DNA of 64,000 bases. Origin: Gymnogyps californianus (lineage: Eukaryota > Chordata > Aves > Accipitriformes > Cathartidae). The stretch lies in contig NW_026114224.1 of NCBI RefSeq assembly GCF_018139145.2, positions 682,001-746,000 of the forward strand. Reading direction: 5' to 3'. The notes beneath the pieces are model-generated. The model saw only the letters and a program-made list of their open reading frames with translations, was not told the origin of the DNA and ran no database searches. Within the stretch, counting starts at the first letter, position 1, and the number at the start of each line of letters is the position of its first letter. A program made the translations under genes and the position numbers. Below are positions 1-9,827 of the stretch, piece after piece.

Positions 1-1123
1 CTGCTATTGTATATTGCACCCACAGTTGAGCTTGGATGCAACTAAGAGCTAGAGAAATATTGTTTTGGGCTATACCAAGTGCATCTATGATTAATTGGTG
101 GTCCTTTTCATTAACCCTTTCCCATTGAGGCAATATATCAGACAACAGCCATTGATGAGTTCCTAAAGCTGACAGGGAGGATTGCAATGGATGTTCTAGT
201 TTTTTTAGATCATGTGTGGCTGTACTGAGTTTGTCTGCAAGTACTTCAGCATCTATGCTGTTTAAGACTCCCAATCCTGTCCCTAGGATACCAGTTACAT
301 CTCTTTTTACTCGATTTGGAAGGGTAAGAGACCGCCCATGTAACCACGCTAACCATCCTGTATAGGATGTACTTATGAATGGTGAACAGGCTGGTTTAAC
401 TGCAGAGATATTAATCTGCATTGATAGTTCTACCCGTTTGAGGGACCATGATGGATTAAACAAAAGTCGTTGTTGTCCAACCCTTTTAATGACATATGGT
501 CCAATTCTAGTTATCTGGGGTGTTAGAGTTATCTCTTTTTCTGAATTAGCCAACAGACCTTCTTCTCTTGTGGGGGTGGGGTTCTGTTTTGTAGTTGTAA
601 TTTCTAACTTAAACTTAAACGACAGTGCAGTTTGTTTTTTTCCTGCCCTTTTATCAGCCCACAGACATATTACAAACATTGGTTGGGTCAAGGTGAAATT
701 GTGCCAACATTCTCTCTCTCGGTTCTGATTTGAACATATCACACTCGTTCGACTTGGGCCATTATAGATATCTCTTACAGTAATTTGAGAGGCTTTTTTA
801 TAACTCGTTCCGTTAATCATTTGGCATCCTACCTTAATCTCTTTCCCTTGTTTTGCCCTAAGTTGGGGGGTCCTATGAGGGGCTCCCTCCTGGTCCCAAC
901 CCCACTCGTTTTCCAAAAATATTTCATTACCGTGCATAACTACCGTGGATAAGTTTAAGCCATTTATCTTTGATTTCTGCCCCATACTACCAGTGTATCC
1001 AATATGTGCTTGTGTCCATGGCCGTCGTGTTGTGTTCACACAGGTACCCAAGAGCACCAACACTAGTAATTTCAGGTTAATTTTTGTCAGACACTCCATA
1101 GTCATTATTAATCCGTTATGCAT
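1..1123 (-). CDS. env: Retroviral envelope protein, N-terminal 374 codons (partial, open to the edge)
   Basis: I read this frame codon by codon from 1123 to position 1 and found no stop. Candidate starts are ATGs at 1123, 1105 and 1099, all just before a hydrophobic leucine/valine-rich stretch that fits a signal peptide. Several N-X-S/T sites follow. A furin-type motif RVKR lies at residues 271-274 (302-313). It is followed by a glycine-rich, weakly hydrophobic segment (fusion-peptide position) and then a helical, heptad-like region. The surface subunit is therefore short. I see no CXXC motif in the visible surface part. The transmembrane anchor is off the window. The start is 92 bases beyond the pol stop. 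No closer Env family is claimed. Confidence 0.85.
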   Translation of the reverse strand, partial: MHNGLIMTMECLTKINLKLLVLVLLGTCVNTTRRPWTQAHIGYTGSMGQKSKINGLNLSTVVMHGNEIFLENEWGWDQEGAPHRTPQLRAKQGKEIKVGCQMINGTSYKKASQITVRDIYNGPSRTSVICSNQNRERECWHNFTLTQPMFVICLWADKRAGKKQTALSFKFKLEITTTKQNPTPTREEGLLANSEKEITLTPQITRIGPYVIKRVGQQRLLFNPSWSLKRVELSMQINISAVKPACSPFISTSYTGWLAWLHGRSLTLPNRVKRDVTGILGTGLGVLNSIDAEVLADKLSTATHDLKKLEHPLQSSLSALGTHQWLLSDILPQWERVNEKDHQLIIDALGIAQNNISLALSCIQAQLWVQYTIA

Positions 1124-1214
1124 ATGAGTGTTATATTCAGTATTCCTTTCATGCAACTCTATTAGTGAAACAATCCGTGTTACTATGATCAATATTATAA
1201 CTAGAGATAGTTCA

Positions 1215-2786
1215 TTAGCCCGTAGAGTTTTTAGAAAATCTTAGCTTCAGTGCTCCTGTTGATACCGGTGTCCACGATTCCTCTGGGGGAGCTTCCTTCA
1301 CCCTCGTATAGTGGATCCAGGAGCTAATCCCTTCTACTTTTACTGTGGTGTATGTGGTCAAGAGCACGAGGTAAGGTCCCTTCCATTTTTCTTTTAGTGG
1401 TTCATCTTTCCAGGTCCGGATGTAAACCAGATCTCCGGGCTTAAAGTTATGTACCGGAGAGTCCAAAGGAAGCGGAGCCCGCTGGTTGAGATATCTGTGT
1501 AAAGAGGATAATACCCGCGCGAGAGAGAGCAAATAATCTTTTAAAATTTCTTCACCTTTAATGTGTATCTGATCACTCCGGTTACCCACCTCAGTGACGG
1601 GATACGGTTTTCCATACAGTATTTCAAAGGGGCTTATCCCTTCCCTCACTCGAGGAGTAATCCTAATTCTCATCAAGGCAATCGGTAGAATGTCTACCCA
1701 TTTCAGTTGGGTTTCTTGACCTAATTTAGAGATTTGTCTTTTAAGGGTCTGATTCATCCTTTCTACCTTCCCACTGGACTGTGGTCTCCAAGGGGTATGC
1801 AGATCCCGCTTCATCCCAAGGAATTTAGATACCCCCTGGATTATTTCCGAAATAAAGTGAGGTCCTTTGTCTGAGGATAATCCCTCAGGTACTCCAAATC
1901 TGGGGATTATTTCTTTTAGTAGTATCCTAATTACTTCCCTAGCCCGATTGTTGCGACAAGGGAAAGCCTCAGGCCATCCAGAAAATGTATCCACTAAAAC
2001 AAGTAGATACTTATACTGTCTGCACTTTGGTAATTCAGAGAAATCTATTTGCCAGTATTCCCCAGGGGCTATTCCTCTTTTTACATCACCTGTGGGCGGC
2101 TTTCTTTGTGTTTTAGGATTATTTGCACAACAAATTTGACATCTTTTTACTATTCTATCTGCATTTGTCTGCATTTTTGGCCCTACAGCGTATCTCTTAA
2201 CACTGCTTATCATAGCATTGGCTCCCATGTGAGTTTCTTCATGTATTTTCTTGAGGAGAGCTTCCATCATTTTGGCTGTGGTGAGAACTTGCTGATTAAG
2301 AGTTACCCACCAGCCTTCTTCACTTTTCGTACACTTCAATTTTTCTGCCAACTGAACTTCTTTTTGCGAATATTGTGGAGGTTTCATATCAGGTTTCCTA
2401 TTAGGTATGAGGGCTCCTATTATCGGTTCATGCAAAGCAGCTCTTTTTGCAGCCTGGTCAGCCAACCTGTTACTTTGAGTTATTTCTCCCTGTCCCTTTT
2501 GATGGGCTCTGCAGTGGATTATTGCCACCTCCTTTGGTTCTAGTACTGCCTGAAGCAAATTTAGAATCTCTTGTCCATATTTAATACTGCTTCCCTGGGA
2601 ATTCAATAGCCCGCGTTCCTTCCAAATAGCTCCATGAGCGTGTGCAACTCCAAAGGCGTACCTGGAGTCCGTATATATATTGATCTTTCGATCTTTTCCA
2701 ATTTTAAGTGCTCTTGTAAGAGCAACTATTTCGGCTTTCTGTGCCAAGGTATTCGGGGTAAAGGTTTGGCCTCTATTTCTTCCCAT
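1215..2786 (-). pseudogene. pol: ERV pol: RNase H C-terminal part and integrase (frame intact)
   Basis: A 523-codon open frame. RNase H: TDSRYAF with catalytic Asp at residue 40, the His-bearing HCRAHQKG at 91-98, and NRLAD with Asp 110. Integrase: zinc-binding H182, H186, C216, C219 (HX3H...CX2C); catalytic D248 (WQIDF), D306 (SSDKGP) and E342 (GKVER) with exactly 35 residues between the second and third; GPY at 470-472 in the C-terminal module typical of gammaretroviral integrases. All catalytic residues are present. The frame is joined to the upstream RNase H only through a frame change near 2765, so it would not be translated as part of Pol. The ATG at 2786 is simply the first Met in the frame. 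Confidence 0.93.
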
Positions 2787-3025
2787 AACGTAACCACTGC
2801 ATATCCAGCTTTTCTTTCTCCATTCCGTATAAAGCTGCTGCCATCTGTAAACAGTTCCAAACCTGCATTTTTTAGTGGCTCATCTCTCAGATCGGGCCTG
2901 CTGGCATAGACCTGTTCAATAGTTGCCAGACAATCATGTTGTAAAGGTTCTTGTTCTGCTATTGGCAACAAGGTGGCAGGGTTTAAAGTTGATACTACAC
3001 TTAAGAGTGACGTCTTCATGATCAA
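2726..3025 (-). pseudogene. pol: ERV pol: RT connection and first RNase H motif, out of frame with its neighbours
   Basis: About 100 codons encode the end of the RT connection domain and the first RNase H strand with TDGSSF, whose Asp is the first catalytic residue. The frame differs from the RT frame upstream (change near 2990) and from the RNase H/integrase frame downstream (change near 2765). Domain order and motif spacing show it is the same pol gene split by small indels. A sequencing indel is possible at either point but cannot be told from a real one here. Confidence 0.85.
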
Positions 3026-4496
3026 TTAGCATAGCTTGGTATTTGGCCAGTCTGTTTGGAGAAATCCAATAGTGTCCTTTTTGGTTTAAAATAGCCATCA
3101 CTGCATGTGGGACTAATACTGTTATTGGTTGTCCCAAAGTGAGCTTCCGGGCTTCCTGGATTAGCAGAGCAGTGGCGGCTACATCTCGAAGGCAAGCCGG
3201 CCATCCTTTACTCACTTCATCTAATTGTTTCGAAAAATAGGCTACTGGCCTTTTCCAATTTCCAAGCGTCTGAGTCATTACCCCAGAGGCCACTTGCTGT
3301 CTCTCATGCACATATAACTGAAAAGGTTTTGTCAGATCAGGGAGGCCCAAGGCTGGGGCTTCCATCAATTTTCTTTTAATTTCATCAAAACTACTCTGAC
3401 ACTCTGGAGTCCATTCTAACAACCCCCCCGGTCCCTTTGTGGCTGCATATAAGGGTTTGGCTAGGAGTCCAAAATTGGGGATCCACATCCGGCAGAATCC
3501 GGCCATTCCCAGAAACCCCCTTAGCTGCTTTTTTGGTTTTGGTACTGCTATTCGGCATATAGCCTCCGTCCTTTCTTCCCCTAGTGCTCGTTGTCCTTTT
3601 GATATATTAAAACCAAGATACCGGACTTGCTCCTTAGCAATTTGGGCCTTCTTCTTCGAGACCCTGTATCCAGCCAGTCCCAGAAAGTTTAGCAGGCTTA
3701 CTGTAGCTTCAGTACAAGTCTGTTCAGTATCTGCTCCAATTAAGATATCATCCACATACTGTAAGAGAGTAACATTATCATTATTAGTACGCCATTGTTC
3801 TAATTCTTTGGCCAGTACTTCACCAAACAAAGTGGGACTATTTTTAAAACCCTGGGGAAGAACGGTCCAACACAGTTGTCCTTTCCTTCCAGTAGTTGGA
3901 TCCTCTCATTCAAAAGCGAAGAGTGTTTGACTCTGTTCATCCACTGGAATGCAGAAGGCGACATCTTTTAGGTCCAACACTGTAAAATAGGCATTGTTTT
4001 CAGGTACAGAAGCTAACAAAGTATAAGGGTTGGACACCGTAGGATGTATATCTTTCGTTATCTGATTTATAGCCCTCAAGTCCTGCACTAATCGGTAATC
4101 CTGGGAGTGAGGCTTTCTCACTGGTAAAATCGGTGTATTGTATTCAGATTGACATTCTCTGAGCAGTCCATATTGAATAAAGGTATTTATCAGGGCTTCG
4201 AGGCCCTTGCGAGCTTCCAGCCTAATAGGATATTGATGCACCCTTACTGGTTTTGCCCCCTCTTTTAGTTCTACTTTAATCGGACTCACATTTTTTGCTT
4301 TACCTGGGTTTTTTGAAGCCCATACCAGGGGAATTACTGCATTTAATACAGCATCTGGAATATTCTCTTCAGTTTCTTCTGATGTTTCATCTGTCAGCAA
4401 GCAGATCTGAGCTCTCCAGGCAGTTTCAGGTGGGATATGGAGCTGTACAGCATTCTTAGAAAAGGTTACTTGTGCATTTAGTTTGCATAATAAATC
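2934..4496 (-). pseudogene. pol: ERV pol: reverse transcriptase with one internal stop
   Basis: The frame runs from the end of protease through fingers and palm. Seen in order: LPVRKP, LVQDLRAIN, VLDLKDVAF (first catalytic Asp), an in-frame TGA at 3906-3908, LPQGFKNSPTLF, then the active-site YVDD (3747-3758). Next come LGFNISKGQ and the connection domain, including GFCRMWIPNF and APALGLPD. These are the standard retroviral RT blocks, with spacing like gammaretroviruses. Both sides of the TGA are in one frame, so only that stop interrupts about 1.5 kb. RT would copy the RNA genome into DNA; this copy is not translatable in full. Confidence 0.93.
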
Positions 4497-4787
4497 TCAC
4501 CCCAGTAAAGGTAGGGGGCATTCTGGCATGTATAGAAACTCATGAATTAATTTAGCTCCCCCAGTTGTGCATTCCATTGGTTGTAAAAATGGCCTTAATG
4601 TTCTTTTTCCCTTTGCCCCACCAATAGGCATAGTTACTTTACTTAGAAGTCCTTTACAAGTGGTGACTACTGAATGAGTAGCCCCACTGTCAATTAAAAA
4701 AATCTGTGGTCTCATTCCCCAGCTTAACTGGAACCAGGGGATCAGCTGGGAAGACTTTAATGTTCTCCCCCGGTCCCCTTCATTCAT
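4497..4787 (-). pseudogene. pro: ERV aspartic protease, frame change upstream and stop at its end
   Basis: The active-site motif is DSGATHSV (catalytic Asp at 4689-4691), where most retropepsins have DTG or DSG. The C-terminal block ends in CPLPLLG, directly followed by TGA (4497-4499); the same frame then continues as DLLCKL into RT. A run of seven A (plus strand) at 4696-4702, just before the active site, marks a change of frame relative to the coding sequence upstream. The protease is therefore broken at both ends. It would have cleaved Gag and Gag-Pol in the maturing particle. Confidence 0.88.
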
Positions 4788-4813
4788 TGTCTGAATCTTC
4801 TAACATAATAAGA

Positions 4814-6290
4814 TTAGCATTTTCTGCATTGATCCCGTTCCTTTGGCCTCTTTCGTTTCAGGCATTCATTTTTCCAGTGTCCTTCCTGTTTACAGACCGC
4901 ACACTGATTTAGCCCTAAAGGGGTTCGTTTTTGCGGTCCTCTTCCCTGCATTATTCCACCACATCCTCCTCTTCCTTTGCTTTTTCCTCTACCCTTCCCT
5001 TCGACATCATTTCCATTTATTGCCGCTGCCAGCAAAGATGCGTGCAACTTTATTTTGTTCTGTTTTTCTTTTCTTTCCCTCTCATCTCGATTGTCATCAA
5101 ACCTTATACTTTATCAATTGTGAGATCGACATTCCCCCAGCTCCATCAACTTTCTGCAACTTTCTCCTTATATCCTGAGTCGACTACCCAATAAACAACA
5201 TATATTGAACATCCTCTGATTTGCCTTATCATCCGGATTCAAGTCCATCCATTTTCTAGCTTCCTCACATAGCCTTTCGTAAAAGGCAGATGGATTTTCC
5301 TCCAGACCCTGCCTTACCTCATAAAGCTTAGACACATTCTTCGATTTAGGCACTCCATGCTGAACCTCATACAGTATCAGCTGCTGATACTGCTTCAGTT
5401 GAACCCTCGTTCCCCCCCATTAGGATCCCATTCTGGGTCCCTTTTAGTAGGTAGGAACTCCTCAGAATCTTCTTGCCTGTTTCTCCTTCCCCCTTCTTCC
5501 CTGGCCCTTTCAATCACCATTCTCTTTTTCTCTGCCGCAAAGAATGTATTTAGCAGAGCCTGTCTATCTCCCCAGTTGGGATTATGTGTTAACATTATAG
5601 CTTCTAATAGTTGATGTACTCCTCAGGGTTTCCCTTATAGGATCCAACAGATTGTTTCCAATTTAATAGCTCAGAGGTAGTGAACGGAACATGTATAAAA
5701 ACCAGCAGTCTTTCCGGTCCCACTGCTTGTCTCAGGGGAGCCTGTACAACTGGTTCAGCGTGCCCTCTAGTCCGGCTGGAAATGGGGCTACAGTTCTCAT
5801 TGCCCGATTGTAAATTAGGATCGATTGGCAATTGTCCAGCACTGCTTTTGTATAGTGGTGGGGCTGTCGGGACTAACAGTTGCACATCTTTCTGCTCTTC
5901 TCCCCCTGCAATCTTTCTATCATCACAGCCTATGCAACAAGCACTCTCCTTTTTCTCAGAAGCTGTATACATCACTAGGTCAGTCTTTAGCTTACATTTT
6001 TCCCGCATATCAGATTTTCTGTACAAAGTCATAAAGGCATCAACATAAGGTACTTTGTCCCATTTCCCCATCCAATGGCAAAACGACATCAATTGTCATA
6101 TAGTATTATAGTTTACCGATCCATTTTCTGGCCAGACCTCATCATCACCCAATTTATAATTTGGCCACCATTGATTACAATATCTTTTCATTTTATCTTT
6201 AGTCATCAGATTTCCCCCAAACTTATTCCAATTTTTCAAAATACACCCCAAAGGGCTACAGGGAGGAATCGTGGATTGGCTTGCTCCCAT
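4814..6290 (-). pseudogene. gag: ERV gag: matrix, capsid and nucleocapsid with several breaks
   Basis: The start at 6290 gives MGASQS, a myristoylation signal with Gly at position 2, followed by a matrix-like segment. The frame meets TGA at 6096-6098 and continues without shift to about 5620. Capsid follows in three different frames: a PLRQ-type N-terminus and a TSELLNWK block (frame change near 5620), a charged helix rich in Glu and Arg (change near 5394), then a major homology region around QGLEENPSAFYERL (5353-5168). Two more changes lie near 5185 and 5110. Nucleocapsid has one CX2CX4HX4C knuckle (4862-4903) in a basic Gly/Arg-rich context and ends with TAA at 4814-4816. One zinc finger, not two, supports the gammaretroviral assignment. 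The p12-like proline-rich part lies around 5800. Confidence 0.92.
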
Positions 6291-6317
6291 TTTAGCCGAA
6301 TTTACCTATTTGCCGGC

Positions 6318-6455
6318 TTTGACTCCCTTGGTCATTAATTACCCTTCTGACCCTTTGGTCAGTAATTACCACTTCTGACCGCTTTGGTCAGTAATTTCCA
6401 CTCTGACCCCCCTTGGTCAGTATGCGCACTCAGTTCTGACCCCCCTGGTCAATTA
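6318..6455 (-). repeat. Tandem hairpin repeat in the ERV leader
   Basis: Between the primer-binding site and gag, a unit of about 28-32 bp repeats about five times. Three units contain a perfect inverted repeat CTGACC-(4-6 nt)-GGTCAG (6347-6362, 6375-6391, 6403-6420); a nearly perfect one lies at 6436-6450 and a degenerate one near 6319-6333. Each can fold into a short hairpin. The position suggests part of the RNA packaging or dimerisation leader, which is an inference. Confidence 0.75.
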
Positions 6456-6464
6456 AGGCAACCT

Positions 6465-6522
6465 TGCTGAACGTCTACGTGCGACTTTGCCCCCCCCCCC
6501 CGACGTCTACGTGCGACTTTAC
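6465..6522 (-). repeat. Short direct repeat around a poly-C run in the ERV leader
   Basis: The sequence ACGTCTACGTGCGACTTT occurs twice, about 33 bases apart, separated by a run of about 13 C on the plus strand. It is probably a slippage or duplication product in the leader. Confidence 0.8.
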
Positions 6523-6770
6523 CCTTTAACCTTCCACGGGAGTCATTGAATTTGTAATTAAATTTTATACTCACCAATCCAAGGATTCATTCCCCTTTCA
6601 CCCTGATACAAATATCTCTGGTCGGCGTTGCACCTTTGAGTCGCTTGTCGCCCCGGCTTCGGAGGGAATCCGGAGGAGTCCCCGATCAATAGGTCGGTGC
6701 GCGCTGGAGCTCAGTCCGGTCCGGTCCGCTGTCGGGGACGGCAAGACGATCCGGGCAAGGCCTTATGGCC

Positions 6771-6788
6771 GTCCCATCTGGGTCGCCA
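6771..6788 (-). promoter_or_regulatory. Primer-binding site, matching tRNA-Arg
   Basis: Three bases inside the LTR end, the minus strand reads TGGCGACCCAGATGGGAC. This begins with TGG, as expected for pairing to a tRNA CCA end. It is the complement of the last 18 bases of a vertebrate tRNA-Arg(CCG) as I remember that tRNA. Minus-strand DNA synthesis of the provirus would have started here. The Arg assignment rests on recalled tRNA sequence. Confidence 0.8.
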
Positions 6789-6865
6789 AAATGTTGTCCC
6801 AAAAGTCAGGATTCTTTCACCCGGTGTGCAAAAAAGCCGATTAACACACAGAGTCGAGATATTTG

Positions 6866-6871
6866 TTTATT
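6866..6871 (-). terminator. LTR polyadenylation signal
   Basis: AATAAA on the minus strand, downstream of the TATA box and about 75 bases from the inner LTR end. It would define the end of R in the 3' copy. Confidence 0.75.
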
Positions 6872-6946
6872 TCATGTCTGCGCAGAGATGGGCGCTAGGT
6901 GGTAACTCCACAAAGCCGGCACGCCTGGTTAACACGCGGTAAAGCA

Positions 6947-6953
6947 TTTTATA
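6947..6953 (-). promoter_or_regulatory. LTR TATA box
   Basis: TATAAAA on the minus strand, about 76 bases before the AATAAA signal, as expected for an LTR whose short R region spans both signals. Confidence 0.75.
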
Positions 6954-7309
6954 CCTTTCGAGCAACAGTTATCAGTATTTTTACAGTTTTGCTTAGTTAC
7001 TCTCGTTCCTATTGGTTCTCGCAAGTCTCATCTCCACTGAAAGTCGCAGTGTCCTCCTTTTTTACTGCGCATGTTCTGTGAGGAAGGGGCTTCTGTTGGT
7101 AGGGGGCTCTCCCTACCCAAGGGTGGGTTTTCTAGTATGTGAATTAGGACAGTTCACTCACAGTTCAAGTAGCTCTTTGATTGCCCCTGTGCTTATCTTG
7201 GTATTTCTTTACCCACTGACTTACTTATGGTGTCATCTTGTTTCTCTTCTCAGGTCACGCCTCGTTAACTAAATGCATCCTTTGTTTTGTTTCTCGCATA
7301 TCTCCAACA

Positions 7310-7351
7310 GCAGGGGCAGGATGAGAGGCAGGGAGGGCGGGACAGAGAGAT

Positions 7352-7393
<42 letters not shown>

Positions 7394-7452
7394 CGGGACA
7401 GAGAGGCGGGGGGCGGGACAGAGAGGGGGGGGGGGGGGGGGGGCGGGACAGA

Positions 7453-7498
<46 letters not shown>

Positions 7499-7635
7499 CG
7501 GGACAGAGAGGCAGGGGCGGGACAGAGAGGCAGGGCGGGACAAGAGGCAGAGGCAACACAGAGATGGGCGGGACAGAGAGCCAGGGGCGGGACAGAGACA
7601 CGGCGCGGGAAGAGACGGGGCGCGGGAAGAGACGG
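7310..7635 (+). repeat. G-rich minisatellite with three long G runs
   Basis: Units of about 15-20 bp built on GGGCGGGACAGAGAGG repeat imperfectly. They are broken by pure G runs at 7352-7393 (42), 7425-7443 (19) and 7455-7498 (44). The open frames here encode only Gly-rich or Pro-rich low complexity and are not genes. Run lengths this long are unreliable in most assemblies. Confidence 0.9.
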
Positions 7636-9827
7636 GGGTGCCGGAAAAGGACTTCAGTGTTAACACCAAATTTGACAGTGAGGCAATCCTGTTCAACAAA
7701 GGTCTGACCCGAAATTGCCAGATTGTCTCCACAGAGTTGTAAGCTCCCGGAACAACAGAGAAGGGATTTGAAAAGGAAATTTAGCCTTATTCCATTTAGC
7801 CTTGCTTTAGGAGATGGCAATTAATACTCTCTTCCCTCTCAGCTTTTACAAAGAGACTTTTCTTACAAACCGTTTACGGACAAGTCACCATGGTACCTGG
7901 CGGAGGCACTCGTTGGCAACTAAAGCATCAGGAGAAACATCTGTCTGATGACACGCTGGGCACCTATCTTCCTCAGATTCCAGCTGTGCTCTTCTAATAC
8001 CTCTCTATAATCGGAATCTCCAAATAGTTTTTAGCCACACTAAGGAAATTTGCGGGGTTCGAATCAATTATAAAAACCCGTATATGATGAATGGGTGAAT
8101 ATGGTCTTGAATTGAGAGCACGAAGCTGCAAATATTCAACAGTGTAAAAAGATTCTAGCGTGCAGCAAAGAACTGGACAGTTTTGATATTTCCCTCTCGT
8201 AACATTTGGAGAGGTAGACTAGGCCGTGTCTTGATGTTTCGGCTAGTCTTTTTTCCACTCTCCAGTACAGTGAGAAGGCCCCAAGCTCAAGCTTCATGAA
8301 TAAAACCCATCGCAAAAAACCATTAGCAGGCTCGAGTTCTGAAGGTTTTAACCACCTCTCCCCTGGAGAAGAAGGTGCATTAAATGCCTAACTAGCCCTT
8401 TGCTGCAGACCACAGTAAGGCACCAGAGATGCCTACGGAAGTCTGGAGGAGAGACAGGGCTGTGGACAAACTAAATGCCTTCAGTATCCACTACTCTAAT
8501 CCCCTGCACAATTAGGCACTCTTCTCAGACTCGTCCTTCCGCATGGAAGGAGGATTTGCACTAGATACCTGACAAGGGAAAAAAGCTTGCTGCCTTTTTT
8601 TTCCCTTTAGACGCTTTCCTCTTCAGGGTATACTTCAGTATTAAACAGAACTGGGAAGAAAGTAATTTCGTTCTCTCCTATTTCTGCTTTCACAAGATCA
8701 GCTGTGATGTTTTAAATTAACAAACATGGGACTAACACATTCGTCGCAACAACTCTGTCCACAGCAGGCAAGAACAACTGCACCAGTCATTGTAGCGTTA
8801 CAAATGAGACATAACAACTCATCTGGAATAGGATCATCTGAGGAGGAGGAGGAGGAGGAGGACGGCCTCTCTGGTAAAGAGGGAGGCTTTTCCTTCTTTC
8901 CTCTAGCATAAGCTTCCCTGGAGCGGGGGTGGGGAAAAAAACAAAAAAGTTAAAGATGGGTAAAGGAAAACTTTTCTAGGCTTTGGATTTTATCCAAGGA
9001 AGGTAAGAGATGGAATTCTTCTCGCTCCACAGGAGCCTTCTAAAATGTAGGCATTAGTTTAAACTCCTTTCCTGTAGCCACACCACTAGAAGAGGGAGGG
9101 GGGAACAACTTTCCTTCTGCAGAACTCTCCCATTTGTTCGATCAACTACGGAATTACCTCAGACGAGAACAATGATTTTTCGACAGCCACAAACCAGGTG
9201 AAATGAATCCTGAGATTCATGGATCTCAAAAGGAGATCCATGACAGAAAAACACAAGTGCTACCGAGTGCATTGTCAAACAGCCACTGCTGTCAGCACCC
9301 AGGAGGATTCTCTTAGTTTAGTGCAACAGGAAAACTCCAGTCTGTTTCACACATGGGATTGGATAAAAGTCAGAGACAGGGGAAGCCTCAGTCCAACAGC
9401 TAGTTGTTAAAGTTTGCAAGAAGCCTTTGAAACATAACACAGAAGCAAAAGGAGCTTTCAAAGAGAACGACTCCCCTGTAAACACTACCGAAATATTTGG
9501 CAGAAATACGGATTCTTAGCATACCCCGAGTTCAAGCAACTTCCTGGGGCATCAACAGCAGGACCACCCTAGTTTAATATCAGAAAGTATCACAGATGTT
9601 AGGTTAAGATACAACGACAATGCTTCCTCCCCTGTAATTACAGATGCTGGCCAACTTGCTTGCATTGCCACACAGACATTTACGCGTGCTTTCTCTCGTT
9701 CCCTTTTTGGTCAGTCCCATTAATTCCATACTTACGCATTAATAATTGGTATTGCATATTTTCCAGTTTTGGTCAGCATAGCGCCCTTTGTATTGGGATC
9801 TTTCACCTCCATCATGAAAATCCTTGG
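7636..9827. other. Non-coding stretch, no gene seen
   Basis: Ordinary mixed sequence without convincing coding frames, splice sites or a recognised repeat. It contains a short (GAG)n run at 8841-8862; the 61-codon frame through it (8726-8911) has no support. The macrosatellite begins in the last bases. Confidence 0.6.

Larger units (their letters stand above)
1..7309 (-). mobile_element. Gammaretrovirus-like endogenous retrovirus, 5' part, running off the left edge
   Basis: Read on the minus strand, the order is 5' LTR (7309-6792), primer-binding site, leader, gag, pro, pol and env, which is the order of a simple retrovirus. A single CCHC zinc finger in nucleocapsid, pro-pol following gag, and a GPY module at the integrase C-terminus are gammaretrovirus (ERV1) traits. 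The 3' part of env and the 3' LTR lie outside the window, so LTR-LTR divergence and the target-site duplication cannot be read. Gag and pol contain three in-frame stops and about seven frame changes, so this copy cannot make its own particle proteins. The IN and env frames are still open, which suggests only moderate age. The family is inferred from motif order, not from a database match. Confidence 0.95.
6792..7309 (-). repeat. ERV 5' LTR (518 bp)
   Basis: The LTR is bounded by the perfect terminal inverted repeat TGTTG...CAACA (6792-6796 and 7305-7309). The inner end is three bases from the primer-binding site. A TATA box and an AATAAA signal lie in the expected order for U3-R-U5 on the minus strand. 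Outside the LTR, G-rich minisatellite begins at once, so the provirus sits at the edge of, or inside, a simple repeat. Confidence 0.9.

Noticed and set aside
7265..7820. Overlapping frames of 144-183 codons on both strands
   Set aside because: They translate poly-G/poly-C and a short minisatellite into Gly or Pro runs; no gene features.
8726..8911. 61-codon frame with a Glu run
   Set aside because: The Glu run is a (GAG)n microsatellite; the rest shows no protein features or splice sites.
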